NCBI RefSeq assembly: GCF_001995985.1
Contig: NZ_MUFC01000012.1
Span: 1 to 64,000 of the forward strand
Length of the DNA stretch: 64,000 nucleotides
Direction of reading: 5' to 3'
Origin: Salinivibrio sharmensis
GTDB lineage: Bacteria; Pseudomonadota; Gammaproteobacteria; Enterobacterales; Vibrionaceae
Both the position numbers and the translations under genes were made by a program. The first letter of the stretch is position 1; every line of letters starts with the position of its first letter. The notes beneath the pieces were generated by a model. The model ran no database searches. It saw only the letters and a list, made by a program, of their open reading frames with translations, and had not been told where the DNA came from. Shown one piece after another: positions 1 through 7,000 of this stretch.

Positions 1-197
1 TGAAAAAGCACTTACCAGCAATCCTTAATGCAATGCGGCTTAAGGCATCGAATGGCTTGGCGGAGGCTATAAATGCCAAAATCCAATACATGAAGCTTAG
101 AGCTAAAGGCTTTAGAAACAAACAAAGGTTCAAGACAGCGATACTGTTCTATTTTGGGGGACTTGATATGACTTTCCACCATGAACGATGAAGAGCC
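1..197 (+). mobile_element. Right end of an ISL3-family insertion sequence (partial)
   Basis: The first 197 bases are the 3' end of an IS whose left part lies outside the window. The reading frame at 3-191 gives the C-terminal part of an ISL3-type transposase. The element appears to stop at 197, because the sequence ending there (gaagagcc at 190-197) is the reverse complement of GGCTCTTC, the typical outer end of ISL3-family inverted repeats. Coding sequence of a different origin resumes at once after it. The left inverted repeat and the target duplication cannot be seen, so whether the IS is whole is unknown. Confidence 0.75.
3..191 (+). CDS. ISL3-family transposase, C-terminal fragment (runs off the left edge)
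   Basis: About 62 codons are visible, ending in TGA at 189-191. The peptide contains NGLAEAINAKIQ followed by RAKGFRNKQRF and ILFYFGGLD. This is the layout of the C-terminal end of the ISL3/IS204 transposase catalytic domain, in which the last acidic residue of the DDE triad lies in an NGLAE-type motif (E at about residue 21 of the fragment). The gene is cut by the window edge, so activity cannot be judged. It acts in DNA transposition of its own element. The family call rests on motif memory only. Confidence 0.75.
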   Translation, partial: KKHLPAILNAMRLKASNGLAEAINAKIQYMKLRAKGFRNKQRFKTAILFYFGGLDMTFHHER

Positions 198-398
198 AAG
201 CTCCAGGTTGAAGAGAGGCCAAGAAATCTCACCGTTAATAGCGTTGATTTTCAGACGATGAAGGTTCAGTTTGTAGCCCTAGGTTTAATTACAAAAAGTG
301 AGAAGAAGCGAAGCATTAAGGACAGTGGAACATATTGGTCTTTGACGCCATTTGGGGAGACAAAAATGATGCAACTGAGAGCATTGCGAAAAGAATAA
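198..398 (+). pseudogene. C-terminal remnant of an integron cassette gene, cut by the ISL3 element
   Basis: The frame stays open from the IS end to a TAA at 396-398, and from about 225 it reads as protein: FQTMKVQFVALGLI followed by TYWSLTPFGETKMMQLRAL. This kind of ending, with an LxPxG stretch, resembles the C-terminal winged-helix-like tail of several proteins found in Vibrio cassettes (I recall it from DUF4062-type proteins, which is unverified). It has no start and no 5' part, and an attC site follows 20 bases after the stop. The simplest reading is a cassette gene whose 5' part was removed or separated by the IS. It is probably not functional. Confidence 0.6.
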
Positions 399-417
399 TA
401 GAGGTTTCAGTCTGAAT

Positions 418-478
418 TACATAACAATGCAAAGCACTCGGACGCAGCGATACTTCGCCGGTGTTTGAAGCGTTAGGC
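418..478 (+). other. attC site 1 (short, about 60 bp)
   Basis: The site runs from an AACAA-containing 5' core near 421 to the 3' core GTTAGGC at 472-478. The two halves (AACAATGC..AAGCACTCGG and CCGGTGTTTGAAGCGTT) are imperfect inverted complements, as expected of a folded attC recombined by an integron integrase. It closes the remnant cassette on its left and sits 26 bp before the next cassette gene. Confidence 0.75.
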
Positions 479-504
479 AACTATAAAAGGAGTTCTGTGT
501 AAGA

Positions 505-1254
505 ATGAAGTCTGCATTGCATCCAACGGTAAATAGAAGTATTACTGTTGTAGATTATATAAATGAATTTGGGGTAAAACTTGATGGCAATGGACACCTG
601 AGAGTTAGGCCATTTGCTAGATGTCCTGCCTGCGGTAGCGAAATGCATACTAAGGGAGAGGCAAATCCAACTGTTGATGGTGTGTTTAGCCATCAGCCAA
701 ATGTTAATCAATTTTGTCCATTAAAAGCTTCAGCAGGGCAGTCATATATAAATCTTCCACCGGTTGATGAAGATCCAAATAGAGCCAAAGCACTTCGAGA
801 TTCTTTTATAAATAACTGGAAGTTTCACTACGGATTGATGAAAGGTCACTTGACTGTACTTAGTATTTTTGACTTCATTAATTTAATAAAATTTGCAGAC
901 AACAAAAGAATATGGAGTTACCGGCATGTCAAAGAAGCGCAGCTTTCATATATATTTTTGGCGTTAAAAGAGTTTCCGCCAGTAAAGTCTAAGGGTAAAT
1001 ACATCCGCCGAGATTGGGTAAGATTTTGGTTCGATTCAAGGGTACGAAGCCTTGACGACTTATGGATCAAAACAAATGGAGATTGGTTGATGATAAAGGC
1101 TACCTATGCAAACCCGAGAAGTGGCGGCTTGCCAACGCATAAACAGCTTAAAGATACAGAGATCATTCAACCTGATCTAGGTTTCTTAAACACAGAAGAA
1201 CCGAAATTAGCTGACTTTGTTCTCAAAGAAATGGAGAAAGCATTTGGAGTTTAG
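505..1254 (+). CDS. Cassette-encoded hypothetical protein with an N-terminal CxxC motif
   Basis: A 249-residue protein I do not recognise. Visible features are a CPACG motif at about residue 40 and a second Cys-rich stretch near HQPNVNQFCPL, which together could bind one zinc ion. A long mixed-charge region rich in Trp and aromatic residues follows. No signal peptide or membrane segment is apparent. A Shine-Dalgarno-like AAGGAG lies at about 486-491, somewhat far from the ATG at 505. The gene fills one cassette between attC 1 and attC 2 and has lower GC than the core genes of the window. Its function is unknown. Confidence 0.8.
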   Translation: MKSALHPTVNRSITVVDYINEFGVKLDGNGHLRVRPFARCPACGSEMHTKGEANPTVDGVFSHQPNVNQFCPLKASAGQSYINLPPVDEDPNRAKALRDSFINNWKFHYGLMKGHLTVLSIFDFINLIKFADNKRIWSYRHVKEAQLSYIFLALKEFPPVKSKGKYIRRDWVRFWFDSRVRSLDDLWIKTNGDWLMIKATYANPRSGGLPTHKQLKDTEIIQPDLGFLNTEEPKLADFVLKEMEKAFGV

Positions 1255-1256
1255 TT

Positions 1257-1346
1257 GCCTAACAAGCGCAGGCACGGCGACGGCTTTTTCGCTGCGTCTT
1301 CGCCTTCGCCTCCACTACAAAGCCGCGCGTGCTGCGGGCGTTAGTT
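1257..1346 (+). other. attC site 2 (about 90 bp)
   Basis: The 5' core GCCTAAC is at 1257-1263 and the 3' core GTTAGTT at 1340-1346. Between them the arms AAGCGCAGGCACG..CGGCTTT and AAAGCCGCGCGTGCTGCGGGCGTT form a strong imperfect hairpin. GC content is far above that of the flanking cassette genes, as usual for attC. It ends the cassette of the gene at 505. Confidence 0.85.
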
Positions 1347-1364
1347 GCTAGGTGAAAAATTAGG

Positions 1365-1622
1365 TTGTTGGAGATAATCAAGTTGGTTCAAATATACGGC
1401 GCTGAAGAGACCAAAGCGTTCTGTTGTAATTGCAAAAAGGTGACGCTTCATAAGTATGAAAGCTTCTCTAAATCTGGTGAAGCCACGGGAAAAGAAGTTA
1501 AGGGTTTCTTTTCTGGCTTATTTGCAGCAATAGCGAATGCGTTAATGGAAGGTGAGCATTCAGGTGATTACAAGTGCAAAGTCTGCGGTACAAACTTACA
1601 TACACCAGACTACCTAGATTAA
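1365..1622 (+). CDS. Cassette-encoded small protein with two CxxC motifs (zinc-ribbon-like)
   Basis: An 85-residue protein of unknown function. Two pairs of cysteines, CCNC near residue 21 and CKVCG near residue 72, suggest a small zinc ribbon. Between them is a glycine/phenylalanine-rich stretch that could be a short amphipathic helix. No ATG is available. TTG at 1365 is the longest start; TTG at 1383 has a better placed GGAG (1370-1373) and may be the true one. The gene lies between attC 2 and the IS-interrupted attC 3, so it is one cassette. Confidence 0.65.
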   Translation: MLEIIKLVQIYGAEETKAFCCNCKKVTLHKYESFSKSGEATGKEVKGFFSGLFAAIANALMEGEHSGDYKCKVCGTNLHTPDYLD

Positions 1623-1654
1623 GGTTGTAGATCTCGGCAGGTGGTAAGTTTCAC

Positions 1655-1774
1655 AACTAACAATAAGATTTAAGGGTGATTCACAACGCTAATCTCTCTC
1701 ACTTCAAGCAAGTTTAGTGTTTATGGCACAATGCTTTAGGTAGGTGGTTAGCGTTGTTCACACCTTAATTTGGC
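1655..1774 (+). other. attC site 3, VCR-type, split by an IS1111-group element
   Basis: The 5' core is AACTAAC at 1655-1661. The body shares long stretches with attC 4 at 4038-4162 (for example CACACCTTA.TTTGGC, and TTTAGT preceding a GGT-rich segment). The site lacks a 3' core here. Its 3' core GTTAGTG is found at 3121-3127, on the far side of the insertion element. Joining 1774 to 3121 restores GGCGTTAG and a total length of about 127 bp, close to the intact attC 4 (125 bp). Confidence 0.8.
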
Positions 1775-1789
1775 TACATGGATTCCCCC

Positions 1790-2028
1790 GTTCGTCAAGC
1801 ATCCGCGAAGCGTATTGAGTTTGGTTTGGACTGCCGCTCTACATTCGGCCTTTTACTGACTCACGTCATGGCCCTGATGACATTGCGCGGTTGCAGTGCC
1901 TGATTCGTTAGAAGGCATCAAGGTGCCCGCCGCATTAACAGGCTCTCTGCAAATGGTCTTCACCGATACTCATCAGCTTGCGTGTGCAATGACCCGGTTG
2001 GTGTATTTTTCCTTACGACAGCGACGAG
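1790..2028 (-). ncRNA. Candidate guide (bridge/seek) RNA region of the IS1111-group element
   Basis: This 240-bp non-coding stretch lies downstream of the transposase stop, inside the element. That is where IS1111-group members are known to encode the structured RNA that guides target choice. Suggestive here: the 9-mer attcgttag at 1903-1911 equals the junction of element end and target at 3117-3125, and ttgagtttgg near 1815 resembles the left target ttaatttgg. Boundaries, orientation and fold are not established. The assignment rests on position and these short matches. Confidence 0.45.
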
Positions 2029-3051
2029 TTAGGCCGCGTAGTCTTGATAATCCGTTTGATGGTGCAATAACGCCCACACAATGCGTGCATTTTTGGCCGC
2101 GAGAGCGACAATGGCGCGGTTCATGCCACGTCGCTCAAGGACATTTCGCCCCCAAACACTGAGCCTATCTTGCTTATCGCCTAGGTTCGTGATGACGGCT
2201 CCCGCACCATGCACTAAGAGCGTTCTGAGGTATTTATCTCCTCGTTTACTAATACGACCCAATCGCGGCTTTCCTCCGGTTGAGTACTGTTTGGGCACTA
2301 ATCCAAGCCAAGCCGCAAAGTCTCTACCGGAATCAAACTGCTCGCCTTTTCCGATAGTGGCGATAATCGCCGTTGCTGTTTGTGGGCCAATGCCGCGAAC
2401 ATTAAGAATACGCTGGGCATTAGGACTGGCCTTGGTAACCATATCGAAACACTGCTCGGTATCGGCGATACGCTGATTAAGTGTTTGTAGGTGGTCAAAG
2501 CAATCTGCCACGACAGCACGAGCAATATCAGGCAGGCCATTTTCTGCTGCCTCGAGAATGAGTGGTACTTGACGGTGAACGGCGGCCCGTCCTGTTGGAA
2601 TAATAATGCCGAACTCTGGCAGTAATGCACGAATACGATTAATGAGGGCGGTACGTTCATTGACCCAATGTTCACGTACACGATGTATGGCGAGAATCGC
2701 TTGGCGTTCGGGTGATTTAACAGGAATGAACCGGCTGTTTGGACGCTGAGCAGCGTCACAAATGGCAACGGCATCGTTCAGGTCATTTTTTCCTTTTGTG
2801 CGATAAGGACCGACGTACTTTGCGGCCATGATACGGGTATCGTGACCGAGCTTGTTGAATTCTCTGCCCCAATAATGTGCCCCACTGCAGGCCTCGATGC
2901 CTATGCACATCGTAGGCATATTTGCTAATGTAGCCAGTAGTTTAGCGCGTGAAACAGATTTATGGAGAATGACTTTTCCGTGGTCATCCACCGCGTGAAG
3001 AGAAAAGTGGTGCTTGGCGAGATCAACGCCACAAAAGAATTGAGTAGACAT
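2029..3051 (-). CDS. IS110 family (IS1111 group) transposase
   Basis: A 340-residue DEDD-type recombinase starting at ATG 3051, preceded by a GGAGG (on the minus strand) at good spacing; an upstream in-frame start at 3078 is less likely. The N-terminal RuvC-like domain begins FFCGVDLAKHHFSLH with the first catalytic Asp, continues with IGIEACSGAHYW (Glu), and includes KNDLNDAVAICDAA (the Asp pair). The C-terminal domain has VRGIGPQTATAII, then FAAWLGLVPKQYSTGG and GDKYLRTLLVHGA with the conserved Ser-containing region of transposase IS116/IS110/IS902. It cuts and joins its own ends and target using a guide RNA. The coding frame is intact. Confidence 0.9.
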   Translation of the reverse strand: MSTQFFCGVDLAKHHFSLHAVDDHGKVILHKSVSRAKLLATLANMPTMCIGIEACSGAHYWGREFNKLGHDTRIMAAKYVGPYRTKGKNDLNDAVAICDAAQRPNSRFIPVKSPERQAILAIHRVREHWVNERTALINRIRALLPEFGIIIPTGRAAVHRQVPLILEAAENGLPDIARAVVADCFDHLQTLNQRIADTEQCFDMVTKASPNAQRILNVRGIGPQTATAIIATIGKGEQFDSGRDFAAWLGLVPKQYSTGGKPRLGRISKRGDKYLRTLLVHGAGAVITNLGDKQDRLSVWGRNVLERRGMNRAIVALAAKNARIVWALLHHQTDYQDYAA

Positions 3052-3140
3052 GGTTACCTCCGGTATTAAAGGCCGCATCTAAGTGTGGCAGATCTTCAAG
3101 AGGGGAAATCCATGTCATTCGTTAGTGTCACGGAGGACAT

Positions 3141-4037
3141 ATGAACGATTCGGAATTGTTAGAACAAGCCTTACATAGTGGGGCAATAATTCATCAACCT
3201 CATGCGTTGAAAGCATTTTTATCAGCAAATTTCCTTGCTAAACGTTTTGGTGAAAATGACAAACTTTTTTCTCATACGTCTATTTTAATGGCTAATGATT
3301 CAGTTTTGGTACAGCCTACATATGAGGAATCTGTTCAAGCACCAGCATTACAAGACTTTCGTATTCAAAGAATACTGAATCGTGGTATTTATCCCGCAGC
3401 TTATCAAGCTACTTTTCAGTGGTATCAAAACAAAGGTTTTGATGAGGTTTTTCGCTACTTTGCCACCAAAGCAGCATCTGCTAATGAATACTTATCCCAC
3501 AATGTGACGATATTGCTTGCAATGAATAGTGTCTATAGGCAATTGAATGAACATCAGATCCCAGCCTTTCTTAATCGTTTTACAGAGTTCGTTACGTCTA
3601 CGTTTTCAAATATAGATAACGTTAACTCGAAACCAGTGCCAGTAAAGGCCAGTCTCTCAGATGTATTATCATCTTGTATTGAGCAATTTGGTTTCTTTGG
3701 ACACAACCTGATCACTTTGGCTTGGCTATTACGTTGCAAAGATCAGTTGTCAACATCGCTGTATGAAGCAATGCTGTCAAACTTATATGTTCAGGCCAAT
3801 AGTCCTTTGGAAGACCCCGAAGATGAAATCGATCAAGTCATATGGGGGCAATGCAAGGCCGAGCCGGGTATAGAATCGTTTGAATCACGTATAAATTGCT
3901 TAATCTTTGATTACACGTCAAATTTGCATCAAATCACATTTGCTGATGCTCTATGCTTGTTACAATCTGAGTTTCCTCAATATACGGCAGATTTAAATAA
4001 AATAGCAAAATATCAATGTCTTGTTCTTGAAAAATGA
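3141..4037 (+). CDS. Cassette-encoded hypothetical protein
   Basis: A 298-residue protein that I do not recognise. It appears mostly alpha-helical and acidic, with no signal peptide or transmembrane segment and no obvious catalytic motif. A good ribosome-binding site (cggagg at about 3130-3135) precedes ATG 3141. The start lies 20 bp after the 3' half of the interrupted attC 3, and the stop abuts attC 4, so the gene fills its own cassette. AT content is high compared with the chromosomal core. The IS upstream is oriented away from it, so expression from the array promoter is probably reduced. Confidence 0.75.
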   Translation: MNDSELLEQALHSGAIIHQPHALKAFLSANFLAKRFGENDKLFSHTSILMANDSVLVQPTYEESVQAPALQDFRIQRILNRGIYPAAYQATFQWYQNKGFDEVFRYFATKAASANEYLSHNVTILLAMNSVYRQLNEHQIPAFLNRFTEFVTSTFSNIDNVNSKPVPVKASLSDVLSSCIEQFGFFGHNLITLAWLLRCKDQLSTSLYEAMLSNLYVQANSPLEDPEDEIDQVIWGQCKAEPGIESFESRINCLIFDYTSNLHQITFADALCLLQSEFPQYTADLNKIAKYQCLVLEK

Positions 4038-4162
4038 AACTAACAAACGCTTAAATACGGATTCGCAACGCGTAGCATTTGTGGTTTGCGGCAGATTTAG
4101 TAATTTAGGTGGTATGCGTAACATCGGTATTGCGTTACTCACACCTTAGTTTGGCCTTAGGC
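4038..4162 (+). other. attC site 4 (VCR-type, about 125 bp)
   Basis: Starts with the core AACTAAC at 4038-4044 and ends with CTTAGGC at 4156-4162 (one mismatch to GTTRRRY). The length and internal sequence (TAACAAACGCTT, CAACGCGTAGCATTTG, a TTTAGT element and a GGTATGCGT segment) resemble the about 120-bp Vibrio cholerae repeats. It is the intact counterpart of attC 3 and separates two cassettes. Confidence 0.8.
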
Positions 4163-4176
4163 AAATGGAGATAGAC

Positions 4177-4698
4177 GTGAGTTTAAGGATAATTGAAGTC
4201 GTAGATTTTCAGTCGTCGTGGGCTGATGATTTTAACCGAGAAAAAGCGCTAATCTGTAATGCGTTAAGCAAAGAAAATGTGGTGGGAGTTCACCATATCG
4301 GTAGCACTTCAGTTGAAGGTCTATGTGCGAAACCAATTATAGATATTCTGCTTGAAGTTAAATGTCTCAGTGCGCTGGATGAGCAAAGTTACTTGATGGA
4401 ATCGTTGGGTTATCTCGCTAAAGGTGAGTTTGGTATCACGGGTAGGCGCTACTTTCAAAAAGGTGGGGTTCAACGAACTCATCAAGTCCACGCCTTTCTA
4501 ACCGGTTCACACGAAGCACAAAGACACATCGCTTTTAAAGAGTATCTTATTGCATTTCCTGAAGTGGCCGATGAGTATGGTGTGCTAAAGAAAAATGGAG
4601 CAGCAATCTGCAACAATGATATGGATGTATATTGCCGCCATAAAGATAGCTTTATTAGAGAGCATGAGGCTAAGGCTCTAAGCTGGAAATTTGCCTAA
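4177..4698 (+). CDS. GrpB family protein (UPF0157, nucleotidyltransferase-like fold)
   Basis: About 173 residues. The motif VVGVHHIGSTSVEGLCAKPIID is the GrpB/UPF0157 signature: a GS in a helix cap followed by KPIIDIL, as in nucleotidyltransferase-superfamily proteins. It continues with the family's HVFxxGS-like segment (HQVHAFLTGSHEAQRH) and a YCRHKDSFI ending. The enzymatic role of this family is not settled. GTG at 4177 has GGAG six bases upstream; the ATG at 4165 has no ribosome-binding site. The gene forms a cassette between attC 4 and attC 5. A second family member is at 48411. Confidence 0.85.
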   Translation: MSLRIIEVVDFQSSWADDFNREKALICNALSKENVVGVHHIGSTSVEGLCAKPIIDILLEVKCLSALDEQSYLMESLGYLAKGEFGITGRRYFQKGGVQRTHQVHAFLTGSHEAQRHIAFKEYLIAFPEVADEYGVLKKNGAAICNNDMDVYCRHKDSFIREHEAKALSWKFA

Positions 4699-4770
4699 CA
4701 ATGTAATTAATTTCGCTCCCTGCTGTCGCCGGACGCTCATTCCTCGCGCCACTTATTGCGAGCGTTATAC
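4693..4770 (+). other. attC site 5 (about 78 bp)
   Basis: 5' core GCCTAAC at 4693-4699, overlapping the stop of the GrpB-like gene. 3' core GTTATAC is at 4764-4770 (one mismatch to GTTRRRY). The inner arms (CGCTCCCTG..GTCGCCGG and related GCG-rich segments) can pair imperfectly. A typical cassette boundary. Confidence 0.75.
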
Positions 4771-4784
4771 AATTAAGGAGAAAA

Positions 4785-5261
4785 ATGAAGCCTGATTTAC
4801 ACGGAAGTAGAATTGTGTTGAGGTCAATTCAAACGAATGATTCTGATGATTTGCTTGAAATTTATGGTGATATTCAAACAATGGAATTTGCCTCAGATCC
4901 AGCTTTTACATCGAAAGATATGATAGTTCAAATGATAGAAAGCGTCGTCCAACTAGAGAAATCAGGTGAATCGTTGGAATGGGCGGTAATGGAGAAAGTG
5001 ACAAAAAAAGTTATTGGAACCTGCGGCTTACATGGTTTTAGTGGTAACGGTAATTCCTGTGAGGTCGGATGCTTACTAAATTCATCGTACTGGCGACAAG
5101 GGTATATGTCGGAAGCTCTTAGCTTATTATTTTCTCATGCTAAATCTTTGGGCATTAAAGAATTGTATGCAGATATTGATGAGGGTAACTTTCGGTCTCA
5201 AGCTTTGTTTAACAAGCTAGATTTTAAAGCTAAAAATGGGCAGTTTCAGCGCTTGCTATGA
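4785..5261 (+). CDS. GNAT family N-acetyltransferase (RimJ/RimL-type)
   Basis: A 158-residue protein starting at ATG 4785 with an AAGGAG just upstream. The fold order is clear: an N-terminal LRSIQTNDSDDLLEIYGD, a central strand with VIGTCGLHGF, then NSSYWRQGYMSEALSLLFSHA, which supplies the acetyl-CoA pyrophosphate loop (Q/RxxGxxA type), and a terminal NFRSQALFNKLDF. Relatives acetylate amino groups of ribosomal proteins, small amines or peptides; the substrate here is unknown. The gene sits in a cassette between attC 5 and a degenerate attC 6. Confidence 0.85.
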   Translation: MKPDLHGSRIVLRSIQTNDSDDLLEIYGDIQTMEFASDPAFTSKDMIVQMIESVVQLEKSGESLEWAVMEKVTKKVIGTCGLHGFSGNGNSCEVGCLLNSSYWRQGYMSEALSLLFSHAKSLGIKELYADIDEGNFRSQALFNKLDFKAKNGQFQRLL

Positions 5262-5328
5262 GGCATCGTATAATAAGCAGTTGCAGACGACGCCAGCAAG
5301 CCGGAGCGGCTGAAATGAGCGTTTTCTA
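5262..5328 (+). other. Degenerate attC-like site 6
   Basis: Downstream of the acetyltransferase stop lies a GC-rich imperfect inverted repeat (GCAGTTGCAGACGACG..CCAGCAAGCC and GGAGCGGCTG). It runs from an ATAATAAGC 5' end to GCGTTTTC at about 5316-5323. Core boxes are poor matches. It looks like an eroded attC at the end of the array; a folding comparison with sites 1-5 would decide. Confidence 0.4.
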
Positions 5329-5352
5329 TGTCAGGGAAGATCGAAAAATTAA

Positions 5353-5766
5353 ATGAAAATTAAGCATTTATCTGTTAACTCATGCCGACCGAAGCGTAGC
5401 TCGGAGATTTTAGCTGAGCTGACAAATGGTGAGACTAAAGCATTTCCTTCAAAGACGATGACTGGTGCATGGATGTGTGTTTGGAGCGAGAGTGATAACG
5501 AACTAATAGAGCTCATTCCAGTGCAGTATAAATTGACGTTTGGCGACTTAGCTGCAATTTATGAAGAGCAAGGTGAAAAGCAAAATTTTCATGCATCTCA
5601 CTTTATGCTCGAAGCAAACAAAACGGTAGATGAGTTAGTTGCGATAGCAGAAAAATATCAATTAAATCATCGATTTAGAAAACACTTTGGTGGTCCTTTG
5701 TATGAGGTTTGGCTAGAAGATGGCCTGCTAGTTGAATTTTGCTCTGCCGAAATTTCAAAACTTTAA
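5353..5766 (+). CDS. Hypothetical protein, possibly the last cassette gene
   Basis: A 137-residue soluble protein that I cannot assign. The sequence shows two halves: residues 1-70, beta-rich, with GAWMCVWSE, and residues 80-137, with ASHFMLEANKTVDEL and GGPLYEVWLEDGLLVEF. The second half resembles an alpha/beta unit of the kind found in VOC-like folds, but without recognisable metal ligands. Start ATG 5353 has only a weak ribosome-binding site (GGGAAGATCG upstream). It follows the degenerate attC 6, and no attC is seen after it, so it may be the final cassette or a chromosomal gene. Confidence 0.6.
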   Translation: MKIKHLSVNSCRPKRSSEILAELTNGETKAFPSKTMTGAWMCVWSESDNELIELIPVQYKLTFGDLAAIYEEQGEKQNFHASHFMLEANKTVDELVAIAEKYQLNHRFRKHFGGPLYEVWLEDGLLVEFCSAEISKL

Positions 5767-5811
5767 GTGTCGCGTAGCCAGCACTTTTTACTAAGTATGG
5801 AGTATAAAGCG

Positions 5812-6498
5812 ATGGATAGCATTGATAAATCTTGGCTTGCGCGTTTGGGCGTGAATCATATTGAGAGCAATTATATTTTCACTGGTTGTGAATACTATAA
5901 ACGAGGCGGCGAAGAGGATTTAGCGTTTCTGTATGCTTCTGATAACCTGACACTGGTCAGCTGCAATGAAGACGTTCGCACACACCTAGAAAAATCTAAG
6001 CTGCGATCGCTGCATGACTATATCGACAATGTGAACTCTCAAGCGTTTGAGGTCTGTATTGATGATATTGACTATTATCTATCAGGCCATATTTGTGACG
6101 CTAAATCAAAGGTAGAGATTGATCAGCTCACGCTGGAAGCCCATCGGGAGCACATCGAACAATTTATTACAGGGTTTGATGAGGAAGAATTATATAAAGC
6201 GGATTTTAGTCTGGACTCAGACTATTTTTATATGGCATATCTGGAAAGTCAGCCTGTTGGGATCATTGCATCATATTGTGGTGTCGAGCCCTTTGAATCG
6301 CTGTCTATCTTGGTGACACCAAAATGCCGTCAGCGTGGTGTCGGCAAGGCACTGATTTCAAGGTGGGTCAAAGAGGTTGAAAAGAGGGGACGTGTCGCCC
6401 GATATCGTGCCAACCGGGAAAATATTGCCTCTCGACGCCTTTGCGAGTCGTTAGGCTTTGTTGCTCACAGTCATATTCAAATACTGGCAAAACTATGA
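5812..6498 (+). CDS. GNAT family N-acetyltransferase with N-terminal extension
   Basis: About 228 residues. The C-terminal GNAT core is plain: a central strand LSILVTPKCRQRGVGKALISRW carries the acetyl-CoA binding RxxGxGxxL loop, followed by ANRENIASRRLCESLGF, the usual C-terminal alpha/beta element. The first about 130 residues are a less conserved extension that may contribute substrate binding. ATG 5812 is chosen because GGAG at 5799-5802 lies nine bases upstream. ATG 5797 or GTG 5767 would lengthen it by 5 or 15 residues, the latter abutting the previous stop. Substrate unknown. Confidence 0.8.
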   Translation: MDSIDKSWLARLGVNHIESNYIFTGCEYYKRGGEEDLAFLYASDNLTLVSCNEDVRTHLEKSKLRSLHDYIDNVNSQAFEVCIDDIDYYLSGHICDAKSKVEIDQLTLEAHREHIEQFITGFDEEELYKADFSLDSDYFYMAYLESQPVGIIASYCGVEPFESLSILVTPKCRQRGVGKALISRWVKEVEKRGRVARYRANRENIASRRLCESLGFVAHSHIQILAKL

Positions 6499-6649
6499 GT
6501 AGCGGCAACGACCCAATACGCATTGGTGGGGTTATCGAAATATGATGAGTGGGAGAGGCGTTTGTGGCTGATATTCATGGAGATTAAATGTTGTCTTTAG
6601 AACCCGCCATTAGATTGTTGATGATGCATTTTTAAGGGCGTTTTTGAGT

Positions 6650-6988
6650 ATGACTAATTGGCTACGGGCTTTACTCGTGTTTGGGGCTTTGGCGGTCTCT
6701 TTTTCATCGATGGCGCAGTCGCTGCCAGAAGGCGCAATCCAAGCAGGATCGCTAGCTAATCAAAAATTGATCCAAGATGCCATGGTAGGGGTGCTGGTTA
6801 CGGTGGCATCTCAAGGCTGTGAGAAACCGGAGGAATTTGTGCCTTATGTGCGAGAAATGCCGTCAGGCGAGGTAGGCACAAGGGTGTGGCGGGAGCTATG
6901 GATTGTCGAAGGCTGTGGTGACAGCTATCCGATAAAACTTCGCTTTCAGGAGGCGGGAGCTGGCGCCGCGAATTGGATGATTGAATAA
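6650..6988 (+). CDS. Small secreted hypothetical protein
   Basis: A 112-residue protein with a clear signal peptide: positive N-terminus, hydrophobic core ALLVFGALAVSFSSMA, cleavage likely after MAQS-type residues near position 22. The mature part is about 90 residues with two cysteines (SQGCEKP and VEGCGDS) that could form a disulfide in the periplasm. No known domain is recognised. A TTG at 6644 is a possible alternative start, better spaced from AAGGG at 6633-6637. It is followed after 12 bp by the ASCH gene, so the two may be co-transcribed. Confidence 0.65.
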   Translation: MTNWLRALLVFGALAVSFSSMAQSLPEGAIQAGSLANQKLIQDAMVGVLVTVASQGCEKPEEFVPYVREMPSGEVGTRVWRELWIVEGCGDSYPIKLRFQEAGAGAANWMIE

Positions 6989-7000
6989 ACAAGGACGCTC

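Larger units (their letters stand above)
1775..3120 (-). mobile_element. IS1111-group insertion sequence (IS110 family) inserted in attC
   Basis: A complete 1346-bp element. It contains a DEDD-type transposase gene on the minus strand and sub-terminal inverted repeats: atggattcccc at 1778-1788, and its near reverse complement ggggaaatccat at 3102-3113. IS1111-group elements carry inverted repeats set a few bases inside each end and make no target duplication. With 3 bp outside one repeat and 7 bp outside the other, the element ends are 1775 and 3120, and removing it rebuilds a perfect attC 3' core. This matches the known subgroup of IS1111 elements that target attC sites of gene cassettes. 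Confidence 0.85.

Noticed and set aside
1896-2476. Plus-strand open frames opposite the IS transposase
   Set aside because: They lie antisense to a clear transposase gene and have no recognisable motif or ribosome-binding site.
2298-2774. Minus-strand 158-codon frame inside the transposase gene
   Set aside because: It is a shifted-frame shadow of the transposase on the same strand.
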